Assembly (NCBI GenBank): GCA_002297645.1
Contig: DBMH01000086.1
Span: 1 to 8,000 of the forward strand
DNA: 8,000 bases
Direction of reading: 5' to 3'
Origin: Rhodanobacteraceae bacterium UBA703
Lineage (GTDB): Bacteria > Pseudomonadota > Gammaproteobacteria > Xanthomonadales > Rhodanobacteraceae
The position numbers and the translations under genes are program-made. The notes below the pieces were generated by a model, which was given only the letters and a program-made list of their open reading frames with translations, searched no databases and was not told the origin of the DNA. The number at the start of each line of letters is the position of its first letter. The first letter of the stretch is position 1. Shown one piece after another: positions 1 to 6,378 of the stretch.

Positions 1-1517
1 GGCTGGCGCACCTGCGCCGCGCTGACGGTCCGGACGCTGCGCCGGGCCTCGTGCGGACGCAGGCAGGCCGCGTCGAACGGCAGGCCGCAGAAATCGAGCA
101 GCGCCCGCGTCTGTCCTTCGGGATCGTCCAGCAGTTCCTCGTAGACCTGGGTGCGGATGCGCTGCGGCGATGCCGCCGCCCATTCGCGCATCGCCTCGTC
201 GCAGGTGCGCCAGTAGGCGGCCAGATCGTCGAGGTCGTAGCTGTACTCGTGCCCGGCCCAGAAGATCTGGCGGAAGCACGACCAGCAGGTCTCCACCGGA
301 TCGCGCCGGCAGTGGACGATGCGCGCCGCCGGCAGCATGCGCCGGATCGCTCCCACCATCATCCAGTTCGAGGGCGCCTTGTCGGTGAATCGCGGGCGCC
401 GTTCGCGCCAGCGGGCGGTCCGTTCGAGATAGCGGCGACCGAGCCGCTGCCAGTCGTCCGGCTGCGCCTGCGGAACCCAGTCCGGGAAGGCGCGCCCGCG
501 CCGCTGCGATTCCTCGCGCAGGACGCCGCCGAGATCGCCGAGCTCGCTGGCGCCCTCGACCCCGGGGTGCGCCGCGAGGATCTGTTCGGTCAGCGTCGAT
601 GCCGAGCGCGGCAGGCCGACGATGAAGACCACTTCTTTCCCGAGGTCCGCCTCGCCCGGCTCGCCCGCGGACGAGGCGAACGTCGAGCGCACCTGCCGCA
701 TCCAGGCGTCGAAACCGCGCGCGTCCCAGCAGAAACCCTGGCGCGCGTACGCATTCGCCGCCATGTAGGCGTCGAATGCCTCCTCCACCCGCGCGCAGTC
801 GTCCAGCGCCTTGGCCAGGGCGAAGCGCGCCGTGAGCTGCTCGTTCGGCGCCAGGTCGCGGCGCTGCACGAGCGTCGACAAGTGTTGCGCGTCGTCCGCG
901 TCGAGCTTCACCGACTTCAGGTTCGCCAGCCCCCACCACGCCTGTCCGGACTGCGGATGGCGCCGCAGGAGTTCGCGGTACTGGGCCGCCGATTCGTCGA
1001 TGCGGCCGAGCATCATCATCGCTTCGGCGAGCAGGAAGCGCGCCGATTCCAGTTGCGGATCGAGTTCGAGCGCGCGGCGCAGCGGCGCCTCCGACTCCTC
1101 GGTGCGCTGCGCCAGCGTCAATGCGTTGCCGAGATTGGCCCATGCCGCCGCGGAGGCCGGATCGGCCGCGCAGGCCCGCCGGAACGCGTCGATCGCCTCC
1201 GTGTGGCGATCGGCGTCGCCCAGCGCGCCGCCGAGCAGGTTCAGCAGCAGCACGTCGTCCGGGCGATGGAGCAAGGCGGCCTGTAGCAACTCGACCGCCT
1301 CGAGCGGCCGTCGCAGCCGATGCAGGGCCTGCGCGCGCAGCCGCAGCGGTTCGGGATGCCCGGGCGCGGAGCGTTGCGCTTCGGCGAAGCAGCGCTCCGC
1401 CGCCGCCACGTCGCCCCGGCCGAGCCACTGTTCTCCCTGCCGCAGGAGCGACAGCGCGGCCTCGCCGAGGTCCCGGGAGCGGCCGTCGGCGGTGGAGCCA
1501 TGGGGAAGCTGGGTCAT
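1..1517 (-). CDS. TPR-repeat sulfotransferase family protein, C-terminus beyond the left edge
   Basis: Reading the minus strand from an ATG at 1517 gives 505 codons without a stop, running off the window. Residues about 20-200 are helical tetratricopeptide repeats (recurring A-x3-L-G-x3 and ALELDP-type segments, W194/W195 in the last). Residues from about 297 form a PAPS-dependent sulfotransferase domain: the 5'-phosphosulfate loop GLPRSASTLTEQIL starts at G301, and the 3'-phosphate strand RIVHCRRDPVETCWS starts at R399. Bacterial proteins of this architecture transfer sulfate from PAPS to protein, peptide or other acceptors; the acceptor here is unknown. The usual PRSG(S/T)T loop has Ala at position 306 instead of Gly. 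No signal peptide or membrane segment is visible, so it should be cytoplasmic. An in-frame GTG at 1544, just after a stop, is an alternative start; neither start has a strong ribosome-binding site. It is divergent from glmU, so joint function with the polysaccharide genes is not implied by an operon. Confidence 0.9.
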   Translation of the reverse strand, partial: MTQLPHGSTADGRSRDLGEAALSLLRQGEQWLGRGDVAAAERCFAEAQRSAPGHPEPLRLRAQALHRLRRPLEAVELLQAALLHRPDDVLLLNLLGGALGDADRHTEAIDAFRRACAADPASAAAWANLGNALTLAQRTEESEAPLRRALELDPQLESARFLLAEAMMMLGRIDESAAQYRELLRRHPQSGQAWWGLANLKSVKLDADDAQHLSTLVQRRDLAPNEQLTARFALAKALDDCARVEEAFDAYMAANAYARQGFCWDARGFDAWMRQVRSTFASSAGEPGEADLGKEVVFIVGLPRSASTLTEQILAAHPGVEGASELGDLGGVLREESQRRGRAFPDWVPQAQPDDWQRLGRRYLERTARWRERRPRFTDKAPSNWMMVGAIRRMLPAARIVHCRRDPVETCWSCFRQIFWAGHEYSYDLDDLAAYWRTCDEAMREWAAASPQRIRTQVYEELLDDPEGQTRALLDFCGLPFDAACLRPHEARRSVRTVSAAQVRQ

Positions 1518-1602
1518 CGTGCGGCTCGGCGAATCGGAAAGCACTCCAGCTTAGCAGCCGTCGCCGCGGGCGCGTCCCGCGCAGGCGCTCGCGGGCTGCG
1601 TC

Positions 1603-1608
1603 TAGAAT
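1603..1608 (+). promoter_or_regulatory. Candidate -10 element of glmU
   Basis: TAGAAT matches the sigma-70 -10 consensus at five of six positions and stands out in a GC-rich 119 bp divergent gap. No good -35 hexamer is visible 16-18 bases upstream. Transcription from it would begin near 1615, leaving a leader of about 20 bases before the GTG chosen for glmU. The ATG at 1607 lies inside this element, which argues against that ATG as the start codon. A small GC hairpin (CGCGGG/CCCGCG, 1565-1581) sits just upstream. No convincing promoter is seen for the divergent sulfotransferase gene. Confidence 0.4.
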
Positions 1609-1636
1609 GTGCGCCACTTCCCCACCGGAATCCGCC

Positions 1637-3001
1637 GTGGCCAGCCCCCTGCATGTGATCGTCCTCGCCGCCGGCGAAGGCAAGCGGATGAAATCGGCGA
1701 AACCGAAGGTGCTGATGCCGCTGGCCGGACGCCCGATGCTGGCGCACGTGCTGGACACGGCGCGCGCGCTGCAGCCGGCGCGCATCCACCTGGTCTACGG
1801 CCATCTCGGCGAGCAGGTGCGCGCGGCCGCGACCGACCTCGGCGATCTCGACTGGGTGCACCAGCCCGAGCAGCGCGGTACCGGCCATGCGGTCAAGCTC
1901 GCGATGCCGAACGTGCCGGAGGACGCGCGCGTGCTGGTCCTCTACGGCGACGTCCCGCTGATCCGCATCGACACCCTGCGCAAGCTGCTGGCGATCGAGG
2001 CACCGCTGGCGGCGCTGGTCACGCAGCTCGACAGCCCCTACGGCTACGGCCGCGTCGTGCGCGACGGTATCGGCCGCGTGCGCGCGATCGTCGAGGAAAA
2101 GGACTGCACGCCCGAGCAGCGCGCGATCACCTGGGTCAACAGCGGCATCCTCGCCGCCGACGCGCGCCGCCTGCGCGTATGGATCGAGAACCTCGGCGAC
2201 ACGAACGCGCAGCGCGAGTACTACCTGACCGACGTCTTCGCGCAGGCCAACGACGAAGGCGAGCCCGCCGCGGCCAGCCTGTGCATCAACGCTCAGGAAG
2301 TGTTCGGCGCGAACGATCCCTGGCAGCTCGCCTCGCTCGAACGCAGCTACCAGCGCCTGCGCGCGACCGCGCTCGCCGCGGCCGGCGTGCGCTTCGCCGA
2401 CCCGGTCCGCTTCGACGTGCGCGGCGAAGTCACCGCCGGCCGCGACGTCGAGATCGACATCGACGTGATCCTCGAGGGCCTGGTCGAGCTCGGCGACGAC
2501 GTGCGCATCGGTCCGTACTGCCGCATCCGCAACTCGACGCTGGCCGCAGGCACGGTCGTGCACTCGCACTGCAACCTCGACGGCGTCGTCACGCACGGAC
2601 CCTGCCACATCGGCCCGTTCGCACGGCTGCGCCCCGGCACCGAACTCGAGACCGGCGCCCACGCCGGCGCCTTCGTCGAGACGAAGAAGGCGCGCCTCGG
2701 CGAGAACTCGAAGGCCAACCACCTGACCTACCTCGGCGACGCCGACGTCGGTGCCGGCGTGAACATCGGCGCCGGCACCATCACCTGCAACTACGACGGC
2801 GTGAACAAGCACGTGACGACGATCGAGGACGGCGCCTTCATCGGCTCCAACACCTCCCTCGTCGCGCCGGTCCGCATCGGCCGGGACGCGACGATCGGCG
2901 CCGGCTCCGTCGTCACGCGCGAAGCGCCGGCCGGGGAACTGACCGTGGCCCGCGCGCGTCAGACGGCCGTGCCGGGCTGGCGCCGGCCGAAGAAGGAATG
3001 A
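1637..3001 (+). CDS. glmU: Bifunctional UDP-GlcNAc pyrophosphorylase / glucosamine-1-phosphate N-acetyltransferase
   Basis: A 454-residue protein, matching the family length (E. coli 456). Cytoplasmic GlmU acetylates glucosamine-1-phosphate with acetyl-CoA and then couples it to UTP, giving UDP-GlcNAc for peptidoglycan, LPS and exopolysaccharide. The N-terminal nucleotidyltransferase domain (about 1-228) has LAAGEGKRMKS at 10-20, K24, and the metal ligands D105 (YGDVPL) and N226 (GANDPWQ). The C-terminal left-handed beta-helix (about 230-454) has hexapeptide repeats, the FVETKK segment, catalytic H362 in NHLTYLGD, and NIGAGTITCNYDG. I chose GTG 1637 because it gives the family-typical N-terminus (MASPLHVIVLAAG) and has GGAA six bases upstream. 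The in-frame ATG at 1607 would add ten unlike residues and overlaps a likely -10 box. The next gene begins 91 bp downstream, and its enzyme uses the product of this one. In E. coli and Pseudomonas glmU lies beside the ATP synthase operon; here it does not. Confidence 0.96.
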   Translation: MASPLHVIVLAAGEGKRMKSAKPKVLMPLAGRPMLAHVLDTARALQPARIHLVYGHLGEQVRAAATDLGDLDWVHQPEQRGTGHAVKLAMPNVPEDARVLVLYGDVPLIRIDTLRKLLAIEAPLAALVTQLDSPYGYGRVVRDGIGRVRAIVEEKDCTPEQRAITWVNSGILAADARRLRVWIENLGDTNAQREYYLTDVFAQANDEGEPAAASLCINAQEVFGANDPWQLASLERSYQRLRATALAAAGVRFADPVRFDVRGEVTAGRDVEIDIDVILEGLVELGDDVRIGPYCRIRNSTLAAGTVVHSHCNLDGVVTHGPCHIGPFARLRPGTELETGAHAGAFVETKKARLGENSKANHLTYLGDADVGAGVNIGAGTITCNYDGVNKHVTTIEDGAFIGSNTSLVAPVRIGRDATIGAGSVVTREAPAGELTVARARQTAVPGWRRPKKE

Positions 3002-3019
3002 CACCGTTTTCCCGGTGTC
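3000..3019 (+). other. Short perfect stem-loop over the glmU stop codon
   Basis: GACACCG and CGGTGTC form a 7 bp perfect stem around the 6-base loop TTTTCC. The left arm includes the last two bases of the glmU TGA. No T tract follows on either strand, so it is not a standard intrinsic terminator. It may protect the glmU 3' end or be a weak attenuator; the function is inferred only from position. Confidence 0.35.
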
Positions 3020-3092
3020 CGGGACGCGCCGTCGTCCGTCGATGCCCTGCTGCCGCAACCTGCCAGCCTGCCCCCACGTTCCGGAGTCTGTG

Positions 3093-4385
3093 ATGGACAA
3101 CGCCTCCCTGCCCGATCCCGACGACATCCGCCTCGCCGTGATCGGCCTCGGCTACGTCGGCCTGCCGCTCGCGGTCGGCTTCGGACGCAGGCTGCCGACG
3201 CTCGGCTTCGACATCAACGCATCGCGCATCGCCGAGCTCGGCGAGGGCCGCGACCACACGCTGGAAGTCTCGCCGGAGGAACTGCGCGGCGCGGCGCAGC
3301 TGCGTTTCAGCGCCGACGCGGCCGACCTCGCCGCCTGCAACGTGTTCATCGTGACGGTGCCGACACCGATCGACGACGCCAAGCGGCCGGACCTGCGTCC
3401 GCTCGAATCGGCCAGCCGCACGGTCGGCAAGGCGATCCGCCAGGGCAGCGTGGTGGTGTTCGAATCGACCGTGTATCCGGGCGCGACCGAGGAGGTCTGC
3501 GTGCCGATCATCGAGCGCGAGTCGGGCCTGAAGTACAACGTCGACTTCTATGCCGGGTACAGCCCGGAGCGCATCAATCCCGGCGACAGGCAGCATCGCC
3601 TCGAGTCGATCCTCAAGGTCACCTCCGGGTCGACCCGGGAAGCCGCCGATTTCGTCGACGCGCTGTACCGCCGCGTCGTCGACGCCGGCACGCACAAGGC
3701 GTCGAGCATCCGCGTCGCCGAAGCGGCCAAGGTGATCGAGAACACGCAGCGCGACCTCAACATCGCGCTGATCAACGAACTCGCGCTGATCTTCCACCGC
3801 CTCGGCATCGACACCAGCGAAGTGCTCGCCGCCGCCGGCACGAAGTGGAACTTCCTGCCGTTCAAGCCCGGCCTCGTCGGCGGCCACTGCATCGGGGTCG
3901 ATCCGTACTACCTGACGCACAAGGCGCAGCAGATCGGCTACCACCCGGAAGTGATCCTCTCCGGCCGCCGCATCAACGACGGCATGGGCCAGCACGTCGC
4001 CCACCGCGTCGTGAAGCTGATGACGCACCGGCGCATCCACGCCGCCGGCGCGCGCATCCTGGTGCTCGGCCTCGCGTTCAAGGAGAACTGCCCGGACCTG
4101 CGCAATACGCGCGTGGTCGACGTGATCGCGGAACTCGCGAGCTACCACGCCGAGGTGGAAGTGCACGACCCTTGGGTCAGCACCGACGAGGCGCGCCACG
4201 AATACGGGCTGGACCTGATCGCTCGGCCGAGGGCCGGCGACTACGACGCGGTGATCCTCGCCGTCGCGCACCGGCAGTTCGTCGAGCTCGGCGCCGACGG
4301 CATCCGCGCGTTCGGCAAGCCCGGTTGTGTCGTGTTCGACGTGAAGCAGGTATTGCCGCGCGAAAAGGTGGATGATCGCTTGTGA
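3093..4385 (+). CDS. tviB: UDP-N-acetylglucosamine 6-dehydrogenase, TviB/WbpO type
   Basis: A 430-residue UDP-sugar dehydrogenase. The family oxidises C6 of a UDP-hexose in two NAD-dependent steps; TviB makes UDP-GlcNAcA for uronate-containing polysaccharides. The NAD-binding fold opens with GLGYVGLPLA (18-27). The catalytic set has the spacing known for UDP-glucose dehydrogenases: T126 in FESTVYPG, K213 and N217 in AAKVIENTQRDLNIAL, the nucleophile C266 in GGHCIGVDPYYL, and D270. YSPERINPGD and the C-terminal LGLAFKENCPDLRNTR are also present. As recalled, Salmonella Typhi TviB is alike almost throughout, including KWNFLPF.PGLVGGHCIGVDPYYLTHK, so I favour UDP-GlcNAc over UDP-glucose or UDP-ManNAc as substrate; the sequence alone does not prove it. 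ATG 3093 has GGAG six bases upstream and starts 11 residues before the Rossmann strand. An in-frame ATG at 3015 would add 26 residues unlike the family and sits in the hairpin. Confidence 0.92.
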   Translation: MDNASLPDPDDIRLAVIGLGYVGLPLAVGFGRRLPTLGFDINASRIAELGEGRDHTLEVSPEELRGAAQLRFSADAADLAACNVFIVTVPTPIDDAKRPDLRPLESASRTVGKAIRQGSVVVFESTVYPGATEEVCVPIIERESGLKYNVDFYAGYSPERINPGDRQHRLESILKVTSGSTREAADFVDALYRRVVDAGTHKASSIRVAEAAKVIENTQRDLNIALINELALIFHRLGIDTSEVLAAAGTKWNFLPFKPGLVGGHCIGVDPYYLTHKAQQIGYHPEVILSGRRINDGMGQHVAHRVVKLMTHRRIHAAGARILVLGLAFKENCPDLRNTRVVDVIAELASYHAEVEVHDPWVSTDEARHEYGLDLIARPRAGDYDAVILAVAHRQFVELGADGIRAFGKPGCVVFDVKQVLPREKVDDRL

Positions 4386-4401
4386 AACAAGAGAGATGAA
4401 A

Positions 4402-4440
4402 CGGGCGAGGCGGGACGGACGGGCTGGGACCGCCTGCCCG
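4402..4440 (+). other. GC-rich bulged stem-loop between the dehydrogenase and epimerase genes
   Basis: Bases 4402-4413 pair with 4430-4440 over 11 base pairs with a single bulged G at 4407 and a 16-base loop. No T run follows, so it is unlikely to be an ordinary Rho-independent terminator. It occupies the untranslated gap before the epimerase ribosome-binding site (AGGA at 4477-4480). It could stabilise the upstream mRNA or tune expression of the downstream gene. High GC makes some such pairing likely by chance. Confidence 0.35.
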
Positions 4441-4487
4441 CAATGCGTTCCCTCCCGCTCCCGCTCCACGCTGCACAGGAACCCGCC

Positions 4488-5495
4488 ATGCGCATCCTCG
4501 TCACCGGCGCCGCCGGCTTCATCGGTTCCGCCCTGAGCGAGCGCCTGCTCGCCCGCGGCGACGACGTCCTCGGCTACGACAACCTCAACGACTACTACGA
4601 TCCTTCGCTGAAGGAAGCGCGCCTCGCGCGGCTGACGCCGCAGGCGAAGTTCGACTTCGTGCGCGGCTCGCTCGAGGACCGCCCCACACTGGAGAAGGCG
4701 TTCGCCGACTTCCGCCCGCAGCGCGTGGTCAACCTCGCCGCGCAGGCCGGCGTGCGCTATTCGCTGACCAATCCGTACGCGTACATCGAGTCGAACCTCG
4801 TCGGCTTCATCAACGTGCTCGAAGCCTGCCGCCACGGCCACGTCGAACACCTCGTCTACGCCTCGTCCAGCTCGGTCTACGGCGCCAATCGCAAGCTCCC
4901 GTTCTCGGTGCAGGACCCGGTCGACCACCCGGTCAGCCTGTACGCGGCGACGAAGAAGGCGAACGAGCTGATGGCGCACACCTACAGCCATCTCTACGCG
5001 CTGCCGACGACGGGCTTGCGCTTCTTCACCGTCTACGGTCCCTGGGGCCGTCCTGACATGGCGCTGTTCCTGTTCACGCGCCGGATCCTCGCCGGCGAGC
5101 CGATCGAGGTGTTCAACCACGGCCGGCACACGCGCGACTTCACCTACATCGACGACATCGTCGAAGGCGTGATCCGCACGCTCGATCGCGTGCCCGCCGC
5201 GGATCCGTCCTTCGATCCGCTCGAACCGAGCGCGGCGTCGTCGAACGCGCCCTACCGCGTCTACAACATCGGCAACCACCAGCCGATCGAACTCGCGCAC
5301 TACATCGAGGTGCTCGAGGCGAAGCTGGGCCGCACGGCGGAGAAGATCCTGCTGCCGCTGCAGCCCGGCGACGTGCCCGATACCTACGCCGACGTCGAGG
5401 AACTGTCGCGCGACACCGGCTACGCGCCGGCCACGCCCGTGGAGACGGGTATCGGACGCTTCGTGGACTGGTACCGGGGCTACTACGACGTTTAG
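4488..5495 (+). CDS. NAD-dependent nucleotide-sugar epimerase, UDP-glucuronate 4-epimerase type
   Basis: A 335-residue extended short-chain dehydrogenase/reductase. These cytoplasmic enzymes invert C4 of a UDP-sugar through a 4-keto intermediate with tightly bound NAD. Visible are the Rossmann motif GAAGFIG (7-13), NLAAQAGVRYS, the serine-rich strand YASSSSVYG with S126-S129, the catalytic pair Y152 and K156 in YAATKKANE, LRFFTVYGPWGRPDMA, and the substrate-side RDFTYIDDIVEG. The DNLNDYYDPSLKEARL segment and VYGPWGRPDMA are typical of UDP-glucuronate 4-epimerases and differ from the TviC/WbpP epimerases that usually accompany TviB. Because it directly follows a TviB homologue, the likely reaction is UDP-GlcNAcA to UDP-GalNAcA, but UDP-GlcA to UDP-GalA is equally compatible with the fold. 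ATG 4488 is preferred: AGGA lies seven bases upstream and the glycine-rich loop begins at residue 7. The in-frame ATG at 4443 lacks a good ribosome-binding site. The gap to the previous gene is 102 bp. Confidence 0.9.
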   Translation: MRILVTGAAGFIGSALSERLLARGDDVLGYDNLNDYYDPSLKEARLARLTPQAKFDFVRGSLEDRPTLEKAFADFRPQRVVNLAAQAGVRYSLTNPYAYIESNLVGFINVLEACRHGHVEHLVYASSSSVYGANRKLPFSVQDPVDHPVSLYAATKKANELMAHTYSHLYALPTTGLRFFTVYGPWGRPDMALFLFTRRILAGEPIEVFNHGRHTRDFTYIDDIVEGVIRTLDRVPAADPSFDPLEPSAASSNAPYRVYNIGNHQPIELAHYIEVLEAKLGRTAEKILLPLQPGDVPDTYADVEELSRDTGYAPATPVETGIGRFVDWYRGYYDV

Positions 5496-5522
5496 CCGGC
5501 GCTCGGAATGGTGAAGCCGGTT
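5494..5522 (+). terminator. Weak terminator-like hairpin after the epimerase gene
   Basis: CCGGC (5496-5500) pairs with GCCGG (5516-5520), extended by a G-U and an A-U pair to seven base pairs with a 15-base loop, and is followed by only three T residues. It overlaps the TAG stop of the epimerase. It may mark the end of the precursor-gene transcript before the export promoter, but the short T run and long loop make it a weak candidate. Confidence 0.25.
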
Positions 5523-5648
5523 TGACGGCCAGCCATGCATTCCGGTGCCCGCTCTCGACTTCAAACTTCCACAAATCAATACCTTGAAGGAATTCTGATA
5601 CCGTTGGCCGGCGTCGGCAGTCCGCTCCTTACCATGACTTCCCCCCGC

Positions 5649-5676
5649 TTGCGGACCACGGCCAGCCGCGTAAAAT
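5649..5676 (+). promoter_or_regulatory. Predicted sigma-70-type promoter of the export genes
   Basis: TTGCGG (5649-5654) and TAAAAT (5671-5676) are separated by 16 bases. The -10 box matches consensus at five of six positions; the -35 box keeps only the TTG. Transcription would begin near 5683, about 33 bases before the lipoprotein ATG. It lies in the longest intergenic gap of the window (220 bp), consistent with a separately controlled export operon. The CRP-like palindrome overlaps its downstream end. Confidence 0.5.
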
Positions 5677-5694
5677 GTGATGCAGTTCACAATT
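5673..5694. promoter_or_regulatory. CRP/Clp-type operator, perfect TGTGA-N6-TCACA palindrome
   Basis: TGTGA (5676-5680) and TCACA (5687-5691) form perfect inverted half-sites with the canonical six-base spacer, flanked by AAA on the left and an A/T run on the right as in strong E. coli CRP sites. Cyclic-nucleotide receptor proteins (CRP in enterics, Clp in xanthomonads, the latter sensing c-di-GMP) bind this motif. The centre at 5683.5 falls on the predicted start of transcription and 32 bases before the start codon. In that place a bound protein would more likely block than activate the promoter given above, unless the true start lies elsewhere. Confidence 0.65.
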
Positions 5695-5715
5695 TCGGGA
5701 AGGGAGTGCAGCGCT

Positions 5716-6339
5716 ATGAGCCGCTTCAGCCGAGTCCTGATCCTGCTGGCGATGCTGTCGCTGGCCGCATGCGCCACGGGAGGCGGCACCACCGCCGCGC
5801 CGCCACCGACCGACCCGCAAGCCCAGGCCGTCGACGCCTACCGCATCGGCGTCGACGACCTCGTCAAGGTCGCCGTCTGGCAGAACCCCGACCTCAACGT
5901 CACGGTGCCGGTACGCCCGGACGGCATGATCTCGGTGCCTCTGGTCGGTGACGTCCAGGCCGGCGGCCGCACCGCCGAGGAAATCGGCGCCGACATCAAG
6001 GGCAAGCTCGCCGCCTTCGTGCGCGAACCGCAGGTCACCGTCATCGTCGACCAGCTGCGCAGCCACGAATACCTGTCGCGCGTGCGCGTCACCGGCGCCG
6101 TGCGTACGCCGATCTCGGTGCCCTACCGCCAGGGCATGACCGTGCTCGACGCGGTGCTCGCCGCCGGCGGCACCAACGAGTTCGCCGCCGCCGACCGCAC
6201 CGAGCTGTACCGCAAGGACAAGGCCGGCACGCGGTCCTACGCGATCCGCCTCGATCGCATCCTGCAGAAGGGCGACCTCGGCACGAACTACGAGGCCCGG
6301 CCCGGCGACGTCATCACCGTCCCCGAACGAGCCTTCTGA
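5716..6339 (+). CDS. Polysaccharide export lipoprotein, short OPX (XrtA/PEP-CTERM-type)
   Basis: A 207-residue outer-membrane polysaccharide export (OPX/Wza superfamily) protein. A positively charged N-terminus and a hydrophobic stretch (about 7-18) end in the lipobox LAAC with C19 as the lipidated residue, so the mature protein should be a periplasm-facing lipoprotein. After a Gly/Thr/Pro linker comes the Poly_export domain (about 42-115, from YRIGVDDLVKVAVW through VRPDGMISVPLVGD), then one SLBB-like domain (about 121-175, VTGAVRTPISVPY and LDAVLAAGG), ending RPGDVITVPERAF. At about 200 residues it is far shorter than E. coli Wza and lacks room for a C-terminal outer-membrane helix, so it probably needs a separate porin. 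Length and motif order fit the export protein of exosortase A loci. ATG 5716 is chosen for its signal peptide and AGGGAG at 5701-5706; the in-frame ATG at 5677 would start inside the operator. The next gene follows after 39 bp. Confidence 0.92.
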   Translation: MSRFSRVLILLAMLSLAACATGGGTTAAPPPTDPQAQAVDAYRIGVDDLVKVAVWQNPDLNVTVPVRPDGMISVPLVGDVQAGGRTAEEIGADIKGKLAAFVREPQVTVIVDQLRSHEYLSRVRVTGAVRTPISVPYRQGMTVLDAVLAAGGTNEFAAADRTELYRKDKAGTRSYAIRLDRILQKGDLGTNYEARPGDVITVPERAF

Positions 6340-6378
6340 ACCGCGCTGCACCCACGTCCTTCGCAGGAGGACTGCTCC

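Noticed and set aside
51..1286. A 411-codon plus-strand open frame over the sulfotransferase
   Set aside because: It is antisense to the TPR and PAPS-binding motifs and has Arg/Ala-rich shadow composition.
1565..1581. CGCGGG/CCCGCG hairpin in the divergent gap as an operator or terminator
   Set aside because: Six GC base pairs with a five-base loop are common by chance at this GC content, and no T tract follows on either strand.
1121..1636. N-terminal extension of glmU, open in frame for more than 160 codons upstream
   Set aside because: It overlaps the sulfotransferase coding region and has no similarity to GlmU; absence of stops is expected at this GC content.
1514..3127. A 537-codon minus-strand open frame over glmU
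   Set aside because: Antisense to a complete, unmistakable glmU; the translation shows no domain.
5600..5655. Sigma-54 promoter (GG-N10-GC) for the export genes, as used in some PEP-CTERM systems
   Set aside because: TTGGCC near 5604 and TTGC at 5649 each lack the partner dinucleotide at the required spacing.
5677..5715. Earlier in-frame start for the export lipoprotein (ATG at 5677, 13 extra residues)
   Set aside because: It falls inside the operator palindrome, lacks a ribosome-binding site and would bury the signal peptide behind a non-basic extension.
2913..5792. A 959-codon open frame on the minus strand spanning the dehydrogenase and epimerase genes
   Set aside because: It is antisense to two genes with full catalytic motifs. 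Its translation is Arg/Val/Asp/Ala-rich with no recognisable domain, as expected of a GC-skewed shadow frame.
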